Source: Aphis gossypii
Taxonomy: Eukaryota > Arthropoda > Insecta > Hemiptera > Aphididae
Direction of reading: 5' to 3'
NCBI RefSeq assembly: GCF_020184175.1
Contig: NC_065530.1
Coordinates: 45,051,260-45,115,259, forward strand
DNA length: 64,000 bases
Shown: piece by piece, positions 23,413-35,926 of the stretch
Numbering within the stretch: position 1 is the first letter of the stretch
Layout of the letters: the number at the start of each line of letters is the position of its first letter
The notes under the pieces: generated by a model
Told to the model about the DNA's origin: nothing
What the model saw: the letters and a program-made list of their open reading frames with translations, nothing else
The model's database searches: none
Translations under genes and position numbers: made by a program

Positions 23413-26400
23413 ATGACAAATGTAGATTTTATTGCAACGTTCCAAAAATTAACTGTAAATCCATTAGATTATTTAGAGTAAGATTGATTAATTAATTATT
23501 TTATATTTTTAATTCATCACATTATTTTATAAGTATTATACGTATATTATATATTTTGTTACAGTGTGCAAAGCAATGTGGCCGAAGAGACAACAAATTT
23601 GTTGAAACAATTGTATGATACTACTAAGAGTATTGAAACAATTACTGACAATGCTAATGATGACGCTCTGCCTGAATTAATAGTCAAAGATTTTGATGAA
23701 GAACAAATATGGCAAGAACTGGAACTACAAAACTCGGCACGTTTAAAATTATTGGCAAATACTATTCAGGGATTTACAGAAAGTGATTTGATTTACCTTG
23801 ATGAATCTAATAGTAAGCACATATTTTTAATCAATCTTAGGTTTTAATCAAAATATTGAATATTCTTTATTAAATTAAGTATGAAAAGTTAATAATAAAA
23901 TGTACAAAATGTCTAGGTACAAATTTGTTTTACACCAGGTTAAATTAATGTGAAATATTTATTGTGAATTATTTAAAATAAATAAATAAATATTTACATG
24001 TACTAAATACATAAATATGTTATTTTATAGCAATAGTATAAATAGTAATAATAATATAATATAACTATATTCAAAGGTATCATTTTATTATTTCTATACT
24101 TAATCCAAAATTTTTATTGCAGGCACACATACAAAAAAAAATTTAAAAATTACAAAGTCAGTAAATGATGAAACTAAAATAAACAGTAAGTATTTAGTAT
24201 TCACCAGTGCTTAATATTTAAATATGAACACAATTGATTATGATTATTGGTTGTCATAAACATTATTATTTTTAAACCCTATTTTCTGGAGAAATATTGG
24301 TTTTATATTTCTTGTTTTCATTACCATATTCCTTTAAAATGATTGTTGTAATTATGTAATCAATAAATAAACTTAAATTTATATTTAAAAATGAAATTAT
24401 GTAGGGTACATATTATTGAATTTCAAAAAAAAAATTGATTTAATTTTAATGAAATGAAGCTTTTTTTTAATATATAATTTCATAAAATTACATCGTATTT
24501 AATTTTTTGTTTTAGAATTAAATAAAAATAATGCTGAATTAAACTCAGATGAATTTGAAAGTAAGTGATAAATTATAATATAATATAATACTTGTATATT
24601 ATTTCATAGTTAAAAATTAAAAAACATAATTTAATATGTAGTTTTTATTGTTTTAAACGTTTAATATAAATAATGATATCATGGTATTGTATATTTTACC
24701 ATTGTTCAATAATAATGTGTTTTACTTAAGACTCTGAAGATTTGGAGACTGATGATGAAGACAATGATAATAATGAAGATGATATAGAAAGTGAAGATGA
24801 AGACGAAGATGATATAGAAAATGAAGATGAAGATAATATTTCTGACTTAGAAGAGACGGAACCTTCAACAAATAAAAAAAGTAAATATAAAAATAAAGTA
24901 AATTATTTATGTTTAATAATATGATAATGTTATTCAAATAAATTATTCAACATTGTTTTATAAACACTATAAATAAACTAAAAATATTGTTTTTAGTGTT
25001 TTTGAATTTTGTTTTCTTACGTTTTAGAATTATAATTATTTTAACCATTATATCATTGTTGTTACTTTTATAAACTGTAAAGTTCATATTCCTATGAAGA
25101 CACTTAGCATTTTACAAAGCAGTGTTAATAGTATTATATAATAACTTAATCCTACATTATATATTATTAAGATAAAATAATTCCGGTTAATTGACATCAT
25201 ATGTAGTTTAATTATAATTAAAAAACATATGTAAATACCATAAAAAAATAAAAAATAATTCTCTTTTTTTCTTTATGGAGATACCTTTTTAATTCTATAT
25301 TTATTCTTTTAATTATTAGCATTTAAAAAGTCAGTAGTCGACGATGAATTTTTCAAATTGTCAGAAATGGAAAACTTTTTATTATCAGAGGAAAAATTGG
25401 AAACTTCCAAAGAAAAATCAAAACCCTTAGAAGATGATGTTGACATGTTTCAAGACCTACAATCTGAAAATGAAGTAATCAATTAATATCATATTTATTT
25501 TATTTTGAAAATATTATTATGTTTCATATCAAATTATGTAGTTAAACTAAAACTGTAATTTTATATTTTTATTTAATGTATTATAATCCATTATGGATGT
25601 TTTGGAATAAATATATATTTATTGAATTAACAGGAAGAAGATAATTTTGGTCCTATGTATCAAGATTTTTTTGAGAAACAAACAAATGTAACTAAAAAAT
25701 CAACCAAATCAAAAAAAAATGTAAGGTTTGAAATGGATGATGAAAAAAGTGAAGATAATGAAGAAGAGACAAATGAACTTATTGAAAACAATAACGAACA
25801 TTTGTCAACACTAGAAATGAGATCAGAGCGGATTAATAAACGTATTGCAAAATTGGAAGAAGAAGCCATATCTGATAACAAACCTTGGGCCTTGAAGGGT
25901 GAAGTCGCTGCTAAAGACCGTCCTCAAAATTCTCTATTAGAAGAGGCTGTTGAATTTGATGTCTGTACCCGTCCAGGTAAAATATAATAAATATTAAAAT
26001 AAAATTGATTGGGTTGGTTGCTTGGAAAAGTTAAATCTAAATAATGTATTAATTTAATATTTAGCACCAATTATTACTGAAGAAACAACAGTAAAATTGG
26101 AAGACATCATTCTACAAAGAATAAAGGACAAAGCATGGGATGATGTAGAGCGAAAAATAAAACAAACAAATGCACCTCATGAATTTAAAAAACAGTTAGT
26201 TTTAAACCAAGAGAAGAGTAAAGAAAGCTTATCTCAAATTTATGAAAAAGTACAATTTGTTATTTATGTTATTTTAGTATTTCTTTATTAAATAAAGTTT
26301 AAATAACTTTAGGAATTTATCAAACAAAGAGAAGCAGCCGATCCAGAAAATAAAAACAAACCTGAGGAAGAACCTAAAGAACACAAAGAAATTGATTTTA

Positions 26401-27310
26401 TGATAAAAGAATTATTTAGAAAATTAGATGCACTTACTAACTATCATTATACTCCTAAACAGGTAACATTTTTTTTTTTTAATTATTAAACTTCATAACA
26501 ATTTGAAACCATGATGACAAATCTTGATGTTAAGTTATTCAAGAAATAGTTGAATTATCATACAATTATTGTTCTCTTATCATATTATAACCATCTTGTA
26601 CAATAATTATATTTCTAAATTTTAACCAAATGTCTAATAACATATAACAATTTAATTATATGTGATTTTTCAATTAGGCTATTCCTGATTTGAAAATCGT
26701 CAATAATTTACCAGCTATATCAATGGAGGAAGTAGCACCTGTTGCTACAACTGATGCCTCATTATTAGCACCAGAAGAAATACAAAGTTTGTATATTACT
26801 TTTTATTTAATTCATAAAAGAAAACAAATAGTTTCTTGACATAAGATGTGTTAATATTTCTGATTTTATAAACAAATTTTAGGAAAATTCAAAGCACCAG
26901 TCCTTGGTAAGGAAGAACGTACTAGTACAGATAAAAAACGTGAACGTCGAAAGAAAAAGCATTTGCAACACAAGAAACGCATTACAAAAGAATCTAATCT
27001 CAAAGAAATGGAAAAAAACGGGTTTAAACCTAAGCATAATAAAGATAGTGCTCAACAAGAACTGAAACGATTAACTAGTAGTGGACATCAAATTAAAGAA
27101 GTAAGCATAAAGTACTAATTCATAGTTACTAGTATCTCGTGTTTATACATTGATGATTGATTTCAGTTAAAATCTGTGGATGACAAAAGTATGAAATCAT
27201 CTAAAGATTTCTTTTCTAGACTTCAGGATCAGGCAAGAAATGAAATTGATGGAAAGAAAAGAATTATGAAGCAAAGTGATAGAAATAATACTAAAAAATT
27301 TAAAAAGTAA
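23413..27310 (+). CDS. MPHOSPH10: MPP10, U3 snoRNP subunit of the small-subunit processome
   Basis: Twelve exons join in frame to 624 codons; the human protein has 681 residues. They are 23413-23477, 23565-23812, 24123-24185, 24516-24560, 24731-24880, 25320-25474, 25634-25976, 26065-26249, 26313-26462, 26678-26786, 26883-27100 and 27167-27310. The N-terminal part is followed by a long Asp/Glu run encoded by exon 5. Then come the family-specific blocks MYQDFF, PWALKGEVAAKDRPQNSLLE, FDVCTRPAPIITEETT and RIKDKAWDDVERK, and a very basic DKKRERRKKKHLQHKKR segment near the C-terminus. MPP10 works with IMP3 and IMP4 in the nucleolus on U3-guided early cleavages of pre-rRNA. The gene converges on UCHL5. 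Exons 3 and 4 are short and rest on frame continuity more than on conservation. Confidence 0.93.
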
Positions 27311-27699
27311 ACAACACTGTTTTTTTTTAATATTTTTATATTATATTCCAATCATTATACAGTTTACTTTTTAAAACTTGTAATATTTTATTAATGATAG
27401 GGGTTTCATGAAAAATAAATTTAATTTAACAAAAAAAAAATTATTATTTTACAAGTTAAATTCTTTTAAAGAAAGGTGCTGATGGTTTGGATTTTTGGCA
27501 ACGTCAGGTGACATATTTATATTAGAACAAGTGGGTACATAATTAAAAATTATGATATTTATAATATATACATCAAAAAAAAGTTACAAGTATGTGTATC
27601 ACTTTTTAATATCAATTAGTCTTAATCATAACAATACACTTTAGAATTTTTTGTTTTAATCTAGTGAGGTTATCATGGGATCATAATACATAATTTTGA

Positions 27700-29510
27700 C
27701 TAAGCTTTGCCAATTTTTTCTTTTTCTTTTTCTAAAGTTTTTGCTTTAGCTCTTTCGTACAATGGTACCAACTTTCCATCTTTGGCTAAGAGTTTCAATA
27801 TTTCCACAATTAATGGCAAATAATTATGTTTACGCCGAGCATTTTCAATTTTGTATCGTTTCATTTTATCTTCTTCATCAGCAATTTTCATACGAATGTT
27901 ACTTTCTTCAGAGATTTTGGTTGCTTCATCCTAGTTTGGTTTTAAAAACATACATTAATGTTAATTGAATAGATAAATATATTTTTAATCATACCAATTC
28001 TTCTGTTTGTAGACTCAATAGCCGTTGTTCCAAAATTAATTTCCTATCAGATACTACTGCCATTAAATTAAAATGAATTTCTCCTATCTTATATCTAAAA
28101 TGATAACAAACATTAAAAAGTATAAACGGATTTTTATCAAATCAAAAATATTCTTACTTATTTATCCTTTTTTCAATAAATGGTTTAGCAGCTTCAACCC
28201 AATATGTATTTGGTTTTATTAACCCTAAATCAATTGGACCTTCTTGCAATCCATCTAACTCATAAAGACGACCATCAATAGGCACAAAAGCAACAAAATG
28301 ATAAGCCTCATCATCTTTAGATTTTGGCTTAGCACTATCTTCAAACTCAAAAATAGAATTGCTTCTAAAACAAAATATCAATAAATATTTTATTATAAAA
28401 CAAAACATTTTTTTATATTACCTTCCAAAAGAATTATGCACAGAACGAATTTGTTGTGAATTACTTAAGGCCAAACCTTTCATATTAGCGTCAAACTTTT
28501 GAGAAAACTCTTTGAATTGACTTAAAGTTTTTCCAAGTTCAATATCTGGATGACGACAGTTTAATAATACACTTAATATAGCTTGTGTAGCACAAGCATT
28601 ATTAATAACCTAAAACAATCACATTAATATATAAGTAAATAAAAAAATATAAAATAAATGTATACAAGTAAGCCCAGATTTTACCAAAATAATAAAAATT
28701 ATGGTGATCCACTAACCTGCTTAGCAAAGAATAACTTTTCAACTCTCGAATCCCTGACAATTTGCCCATCAGGTTGATCTTCTCCTATCCACCGGAAAAG
28801 GAATATTAAACCATGAACAGGCCTAAATAATGATAAGAACAGTAATGAAACAAAATACACAGTATCAACTTTTGACATGTTTTCATTGGGTTTTAAAAAT
28901 CAATAAGCTCACTTGATCGTTTCAAACAAGCTGTTGTCCAATGTCCATAATTCTTCGACTTGAGCACCTGTCACACCTGAAACAGAAGAAACGCCAATAG
29001 CGTGCAAATGAGTTAACATGGTCAAAAATAAATCAACTGGTAATACAAGATATTAAGACTAGTACTGGGCATTTATTTTCCTAAGTCATCCTAAAGATTA
29101 AAATATTTTATTAGGATTGAATCTATAAATCAGGGTAATGGGTTCAATTGATAAAAGTAAATTAATAGGTAAATTAAAAATCATGTTTATGAACATAAAT
29201 CATGTGTATATCTACTTAGGCACCCAGGTAATAAACTAACATTTTTTAATCATACTAATTAAGTTAACTAATAATATTTCTCTCAGGTTTGAATAAGTAT
29301 TTGAATTTATATCTTAACCTTAATTGATAATAATAATCTGAGTTAAATAAACTATTTGGTTTGTTATAATACCAACATGGATCTATTTGCGTTCAATATC
29401 CAGCATTAGTTGAGACTATATTATAAAGATTGCTTACCAAGTTCACGAATTAGTTCTGTAAACACGCCGGGATCGCTTTCAATTAAACACCAACCTACTG
29501 AATCTGACAT
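27700..29510 (-). CDS. UCHL5: Ubiquitin C-terminal hydrolase UCH37
   Basis: Seven exons, in transcript order 29438-29510, 28913-28976, 28717-28822, 28422-28609, 28158-28364, 27995-28094 and 27700-27930, encode 322 residues (human 329). The start MSDSVGWCLIESDPGVFTEL is typical. The catalytic set is complete: oxyanion Gln81, nucleophile Cys87 in VINNACATQA, His166 in EAYHFVAF and Asp181 in YELDGL. The C-terminal helix bundle ends RRKHNYLPLIVEILKLL with a Lys/Glu tail. This is the region that in other species docks on Rpn13/ADRM1 at the proteasome lid or on NFRKB in INO80. The enzyme trims ubiquitin chains, especially branched ones, at the 19S particle. It is convergent with MPP10. Intron 1, the longest (about 460 bp), contains no recognised gene. 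Confidence 0.96.
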
Positions 29511-29599
29511 TGTGGCAGTTGGCAGGTAGGTTGTTTGCTCGTGAACGTTATAAGATAGGCCTTGTTTGAGGTACTGTTTAATAGAAAAAATAAATCATA

Positions 29600-31129
29600 A
29601 ATACCAATGCTCGACAATATATTACAATCACCATTTTTGCAATTGTATCGTATGAGTAGGTACACAAGTCATAAATTAACCAACGAAGTGTGCACAACAA
29701 CTTACTACTACGCAACAATTATACATTAAAAACAAAATAATAATAATAAAATACAAACGGAACGTACCGAGCAACTAATCCAGATCTGAAATAATACAAA
29801 TTTGAAATTATTACTTAAAAATTCCAATGACGAAAAAATGAAGGATATATCAACCGGTCGAATCCAAACAATAATAAAAGATACAGAAATAACAATAAAT
29901 TACTTTAATTTATTTCTAAAAAAGGTGTAAATACTGAATAATGCTTTTACCAGTCACCGGTTGAAAGTTGGTAACGACATTGAGAAACTGAACTGGATAC
30001 TTGCAGTCAATGAATGAAAAAAGAAATAACACCTGGAGCGCTAGGAGTAGTATCCAATATCCATTATCCAATTATATTACTATAATACTATTATAAAATA
30101 TAGAGTAGTTTTCATGACGTTCATGTATCCGAAGCACTGAAGATAGATAAAAACATGGCTAAATAGTAAATATATATTATATATATTTAGACATGGATAA
30201 AAATTACTTATTTTTTATTTAAAAAGCATTTCTATTTATGCCTATTTCCCTTCAATGAAGTTTCTCGAAGAAACGTAAACATACAAAATAAAAACAAGTG
30301 TATCTACCTATATAAAAATTTACAGCATAATTGTAAATATTATGTATCACAAACACAATTATTGTCAAGCTGCAACAGTGAACAGATTGATATCGGATCA
30401 GAATAATGAATTATTTAATTTGTTTTTTTTTTTTTTTATCATAATGTATATTTATATAAATTTCAAAACAAAACCGTCAGTGACCACAATAATAGCTGAC
30501 AGCATGTTTAGAACACGTCTTGTTAAAATTAAAACAAAATTAAATAATGTATAGAACTAAAATTTATAATTGAATAAATAATTTAACATTTATTTTATAT
30601 TTCTTATTAGTAACTACCTAGGCTATTTTGCATAAAAAGCATAAAGTATAATGTATTTTTTTCTTAGAATACAAATAATGCAATATAGGTAATTCCTCTC
30701 CATTTTTTAATTAAACATGAATGTGATTACTCGACATTCATTATGAAAATAAGGTATAGTAAATTGGTAAATATGTTGAAGGAGAATGCATTACTTTTTA
30801 TTTTACATTTTTCTAATACTGAAAATGGGATTAAAACGTTGATCGCCCAATTCTAACTGCCAAGAATCCAAAGTACATAAACATAATAAATAGGTACGAA
30901 AATTACAATTTACAATATAACTTTTTAGATAACAATTTATTGACCAGTCTAATAATAATATAATTCAAAAGAAGGTTCCCGTTTAATGGAAAACAATATC
31001 TTAGTATAAAAATTGTGATTGGTGTTATGTACTGATATAGTGACCAAATTAGTAATAGATTGTATATAAAAAATAAAATATTGAAAATATTATTTTACTG
31101 TTTCATTCAAAACAGGCAGAAAAAAATTA
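29600..31129. other. UCHL5 upstream region and AT-rich spacer
   Basis: Sequence just above 29510 is presumably the UCHL5 leader and promoter. From about 30100 to 31120 it is AT-rich intergenic DNA with a long T run near 30420. The open frame 30342-30554 looks fortuitous. Nothing else is recognised. Confidence 0.4.
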
Positions 31130-31201
31130 TTCCGGTACCGGGAATCGAACCCGAGCCTCCTGGGTGAGAGCCAGGTATCCTAGCCACTAGACCATACCGG
31201 A
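31130..31201 (-). tRNA. tRNA-Glu, anticodon CTC
   Basis: Read on the - strand, 72 nt fold as a cloverleaf. The acceptor arm is TCCGGTA/TACCGGA with discriminator A. The anticodon stem CCTGG/CCAGG carries the loop CTCTCAC with anticodon CTC (31166-31168), and the T arm contains GGTTCGATTCC, which also serves as the internal B box. No intron is present. A T-run terminator for RNA polymerase III follows at 31121-31126 (As on the + strand). The sequence resembles other metazoan tRNA-Glu genes. Confidence 0.96.
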
Positions 31202-31325
31202 TATCTGATAACAATTGTAAATTATTATTTATTTAAATGACTTTGTACAATATTAATTTAGTATTTTGTATTTTATTGTAAAAAGTGCAAAAGAATTTGA
31301 AAATAATATAAAGTACTTATTTAAT

Positions 31326-33090
31326 CAGAGCCCAACTTAGGAATTTTGGGGCCCGGGTCAAATTTTCTAATGGGGCCCCAAAATTAATTATTATCTAAAT
31401 TCTAAATTATCAACTTAAATTATAAATGCAGTCTTTATGTTATATATAGATTTGTTATATTCAATTTATTTTATATAGGATTAAAAATCAATTACACCAT
31501 AATAAAACTACAAAAAATTATTTAATGACTATTAATATAAATAAAACGATGCAATTAAAAATATAAATATAAAAATAAAGAAGTTTTAGTACAGTTTTTA
31601 ATTCAAACAAATGTTTACTTATATACATCATATATACATTGTATACAAAGTCAAAATTCGGAAATGACTTCGAGAATTCCGAGAAAATTTCCATTACTCG
31701 CAGAACCCAACCGCGAGTCATTACCCTCAAATGCTAACCCACGAACAGCCAAAAATTTAACAACAGCTACTACACGGCGCAACACTTCAACCCAATACTT
31801 TTTTTCACTCAAAATTTGTTCCGCCATAGTTTTGTCTATACGATTTTTAGTGTTTACACGATCTAACCAAATTAACATTGATTTACGATGAATTGCACTA
31901 TTTTCGTGTTCTTTAACTTTTTCGTGAGATTTCTTCCAGTTGTTAAAACCAGGATTATAAAACTTGAATTATTTGACTTATTAAATAGTTTACAAACAAA
32001 ACAATAAACGTTGCCAGTGTGTTCAGAAAACATGAGCCATTTACGTAAGTGTATTTCACCATTGGGTAATTTTAATTCGAATAATGATATATTTAATGAG
32101 CGATTAAAATTTTTAATTCTTTTTCGGATGATTGAAATTTTTTGGGATCCATATTCTGAAAAAATTCTGGTCCTTTTAAGCAGCATAATTCTATAAAATT
32201 GTTGTTTAACACTAATGGCCACATTCCCGGATCTTGATATAATTCAATATCAAGTTCAATAGTATGAATATTCGAATTAAAATTCATTGCAATCACTGCA
32301 TTTTCTGCTGTAGAATCATTGTCAACATTATTTTCAGAAAAATTATTAGTATCAGATTTTGAGTTTCTATTAGAACAACTGTTAATATTATTTTCAGAAA
32401 AATTTAAACTATCAGATTTTGAAGTCACTATTGTATTAGGCATTACACTATTACTATCATTATTCATGTTTTCACATGAATATAACTATTATTTAGAACC
32501 AAATCATTTTTATTATTTTTTTAGTTTCTACTCTATTGCACTGTTGATAGTTTCAAAAAAATTAGTTAATTTAGGTAACTTGCTTACTCATCTTCGCCTC
32601 CTTCTTTAATTTTCGTTTTGCATAACCACTGAGATAAATCCTTTTTTTATCAGACATTTTTAAATTGCAATAGTTTTTGGCACCACTAGTAACAAACTAA
32701 ACTCACGAACTCGACTAAAAACTAATTTAATAATTTAATATCACGACGTCGACGGAATACCTACTAGTGTACCGTGTACCGATTGTACTAATAATCGAAA
32801 CTGACCATCAAAATGTACCTATGTTAAGATAAATTGTAATCATAACAATATAAAGTGCTTTTGACCAACTTTATCTTAAAACTTAATAGCTTATTTTATC
32901 GATTAGAGAATAATCATAAATTCCATTACGATACGCGACTAACGAAACTACGTAACCACTAACCAGTAATATCATACAATTATTTCAAAATGCCACTTTA
33001 ATAATTAAATATTAACAGGAGCCCGGGGCCCCAAATAATATCGGGGCCCGGGGCTGCAGCCCCCCTAGCCCCCCCCTAAGTTGGGCTCTG
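31326..33090 (-). mobile_element. Decayed hAT element with perfect 8-bp target duplication
   Basis: The ends are CAGAGCCCAACTTAGG at the left and its reverse complement CCTAAGTTGGGCTCTG at the right, each followed inward by G/C-rich GGGGCCCGGG blocks. The perfect duplication TATTTAAT lies at 31318-31325 and 33091-33098. Inside, on the - strand, are remains of a TTF-finger (ZMYM1-like) hAT transposase. Its catalytic core and C-terminus are missing, so the copy is internally deleted as well as frameshifted. Confidence 0.88.
31651..32467 (-). pseudogene. Broken N-terminal half of a TTF-finger hAT transposase
   Basis: Three open segments in different frames (32467-32093, 32222-31872 and 31878-31651) follow one another along a recognisable transposase N-terminus. 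The first is an acidic, Ser/Asn-rich lead ending YQDPGMWPLV. The second holds the TTF-type finger around LRKWLMFSEHTGNVYCFVCK. The third is SMLIWLDRVNTKNRIDK-like sequence running to EKKYWVEVLRRVVAVVKFLA and RGLAFEG. At least two frameshifts separate the segments, and nothing downstream resembles the DDE core. Comparable proteins in insect genomes are usually annotated zinc finger MYM-type protein 1-like. Confidence 0.75.
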
Positions 33091-33117
33091 TATTTAATTA
33101 TTCAATTTTACTCGGTA

Positions 33118-33720
33118 CTGGGAAAAAATAACCCCAATTTGTAAATTAATCTAAATAGTAAATATTAATATGTAAAAAATAATATATTATATTATATACT
33201 ACCAAAAAGTCCGAGTAAAGAAGTCCGTGGTTAAAAATATAATATTATAAATTATAATATTAATTATAATATTGATTATCATTTGTCATGCCAGTTATAA
33301 TTTTGAGATATTACAATTATACCACCTATCTTTATTAGATATGAAGCTATAATTGCCTAAAATTGTCCTATATCCCTCCGCCACTGAATACCACTATAGG
33401 CCAGTGGCGTATATAGAAATTAATTACCTATTAATTATATTTTCGGACTTTTTGTTCTCCGGACTTTACGTCCGGATTCTTTTTGGTAGTACGGTTTATC
33501 ACGGTTATACTCTGTAAATATTTGCAATATTAAACTTAACAAAATTTAATTTTAAATTATATATATATAATTTTTTAAATTAATTTATATAATATAATAT
33601 CATATACTTAATATATTTCTATAGTTTTTATAATTTTTTTTTTGTTATTTTCAATTTAATTTATAACACCAATATTTAAATTAATTTACAAGTTGGGGTT
33701 ATTTTTTCGGGGTTTTTTGG
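33118..33720. mobile_element. Composite inverted-repeat element, non-coding
   Basis: The outer arms are GAAAAAATAACCCCAATTTG at 33122-33141, and its complement within 33675-33715 followed by CGGGGTTTTTTGGGGG. A second inner pair, ACTACCAAAAAGTCCG near 33199 and CGGATTCTTTTTGGTAGT near 33473, is also inverted. A fragment GCCAGTGGCGTATATAG at about 33400 resembles the end of the MITE at 41748. The nesting suggests one or more MITE insertions inside an older one. Target duplications were not resolved. Confidence 0.6.
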
Positions 33721-33730
33721 GGGAGGTTCT

Positions 33731-34600
33731 AAAATAACCAATAATCCCGAAAAATAATTAGTATTGCAACCATATAACATTTTATTACACGGTTAAGGAC
33801 TGTAGAAGCCATGCGGCATGCGCCCATACTGTCAAATTACTAATGTACAATATTTATTGTATAAACATTTTTTTTATATATAAATATGACGTGTATATAA
33901 AAATTACCTCATAAACGAATTCCGCTTACACCATTGAAGCGTTAAGATTAAGTAGGCACCTACTAAGTACTTGGTACATCGTACAGTCATATCTATAGAT
34001 ATCTAGAGTAACGTTTGTTTCTTTAGAATTTAAATCATATAGGTAACAATTGATTATAAAATAGTCTTTATAATCATAAATCAATTGACAATGGTATTAG
34101 GTATATCACTATATCATCACCTATTTTTGTTAGAATAAAATATTATTTAATGTAATGGATATTATTTACGATTCGTCTCAAAGCCAAAAAAGGGTAAAGA
34201 TTTATGTAAAAATAAAAAATTAGGTTATGGTTTTGATTTTGATGAATTAATTATTTCAGTAATATATTTTATTGTTTTTATTTTTTTTTTTATTCAATTA
34301 CGCCTCAAATATTATATTTAATTAATTAAAATTAATGAATTTAAATATTAATATTTAATGCTAATTAATTTAATACAATAGGCTATAAAATATAATAAAC
34401 AATAATTAATATTATATACATTGATTTAATCAATATTTAATGTTATAATAATATATTACTAAAGCAAACAGCAAAACGGAAATATGGAAATGGCTACAGA
34501 ACTAGCTCCATCTATTGGTGTTTAAATTTTCTTCGACAGTTCAATCGTTATTTTTCGAAAAAATAGTATCAACTCTCCCATGTCACGTTTGTACAACATT
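33731..34600. other. AT-rich spacer upstream of U6
   Basis: No coding signal. Short TA-rich tracts only. The last 60 bases before 34600 should contain the proximal sequence element of the U6 promoter, but I cannot place it confidently. Confidence 0.4.
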
Positions 34601-34602
34601 GA

Positions 34603-34614
34603 ATTATATATATA
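34603..34614 (+). promoter_or_regulatory. TATA box of the U6 gene
   Basis: ATTATATATATA lies about 24-35 bases before the U6 start, the position required for RNA polymerase III transcription of U6 genes. Confidence 0.7.
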
Positions 34615-34637
34615 CAGTATTTGGCCCTCAATCAAAT

Positions 34638-34654
34638 GTACTTGCTTCGGCAGT

Positions 34655-34694
<40 letters not shown>

Positions 34695-34744
34695 GGCCCC
34701 TGCGCAAGGATGACACGCAAAATCGTGAAGCGTTCCACATTTTT
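34638..34744 (+). ncRNA. U6: U6 spliceosomal snRNA
   Basis: The sequence carries the 5' stem-loop (GTACTTGCTTCGGCAGTAC), the ACAGAGA box in GATACAGAGAAGATTAGC, the AGC triad and U4-pairing region (CATGGCCCCTGCGCAAGG), and the 3' segment GTGAAGCGTTCCACATTT. It ends in a T run that terminates Pol III. Length is about 107 nt, as usual. The 5' stem has a T-A pair in place of the G-C of vertebrates, with both strands changed together, so folding is kept. This supports a functional gene rather than a pseudogene copy. The antisense open frame at 34522-34740 is incidental. Confidence 0.97.
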
Positions 34745-35900
34745 TTGTCAAACTAATAATTTTTTAACTGAAATTTTATAAATTCAATAAAAAAAATGAT
34801 GTTGATACGTTTCAATGGCCTTGTGCCCAAATTGATTTTCACTAAAATTCACATATGATTAACATCTTTTTTTTTCTAATTTAAAGTTATTTATTTATTA
34901 TGCTGTATCATATGTTATACTTATAACTATAATTGTTATAATAATAATAAGTAATAAGAACACATTATTATAATATTATTAATTATAAGTAAGAACTAAG
35001 AGTAATAGATTGTAAATTGTATGCCTTACAATCTTATCATTACAACCTTTGTAGTTTGTTTTCAAGTGTATATTATTACCATTTACCAATTACCAAGATG
35101 TATCAATACACCTTGATAATTATCTATTTATTATTACAAAACTGTTTATTTACCACCATGTACCATTATACCATTATAAAATAATAATACTTTCTAGTAA
35201 AATCAACCAATTATTGGTAATTATTCATACCTACTCATACCAGGCCTCTTTTTTGTTGTTTATGAACATAACAATATTAAACTTACGTATTTAAGGTAAC
35301 GCATTACCTTTAAAATATTTTAATTTTTGACTAGAGTATATTTTAATTTAATAACACATTTTACAAACGACACGGTCAAGTAGAAACCATGAGTACTGTT
35401 ATTAGTTATTACTTAATATCCAGTGGAACTATCGTTATGCCCAACGCACTCAAAATAAACAATAAATATAAATTTAGCGATGACAGTGAAGTGAATAATA
35501 TCTCAAATAGTCAAACAACATTTTTTTTTGCTTAGCCATTAGGCAATTTCAGGCCAATTTTAAAGAAAAGGATAAGGTTGATTTTTTGCGGAAAAATTTC
35601 TTTTATCGTGGCGGAAACGCAGCTTTAGCGAAATTTTTGTTTGTTGGCTACACTGTTAATATTCAATTTAAATCATATCTTATCTATTTTCTGTATCCAT
35701 ATTTTGTTTATCTTTATGTTTGTATTATGAAAATTTAATATAATATGTATCGTGTTTTGTGATAGTAGGTACAAATTAGTAATGAAGTGATTGAAGGATT
35801 GATCTGAGAATAGTATTAAGTATTAACACTGTTTTTTCTATTTATCAAATTATAAAATATAATTTATTTTATATAAGATAATTATTTTATATTTTGATTT
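34745..35900. other. Spacer and SF3B6 promoter region
   Basis: AT-rich to about 35350, then somewhat more mixed. The stretch 35530-35640 (GGCAATTTCAGG...GGCGGAAACGCAGC) is relatively GC-rich and may be regulatory or an old insertion. No gene recognised. Confidence 0.35.
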
Positions 35901-35926
35901 TGTGTGACATATATTAATAAACAACA

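Noticed and set aside
34522..34740. Antisense open frame across U6
   Set aside because: It is the complement of a conserved structural RNA and has no protein resemblance.
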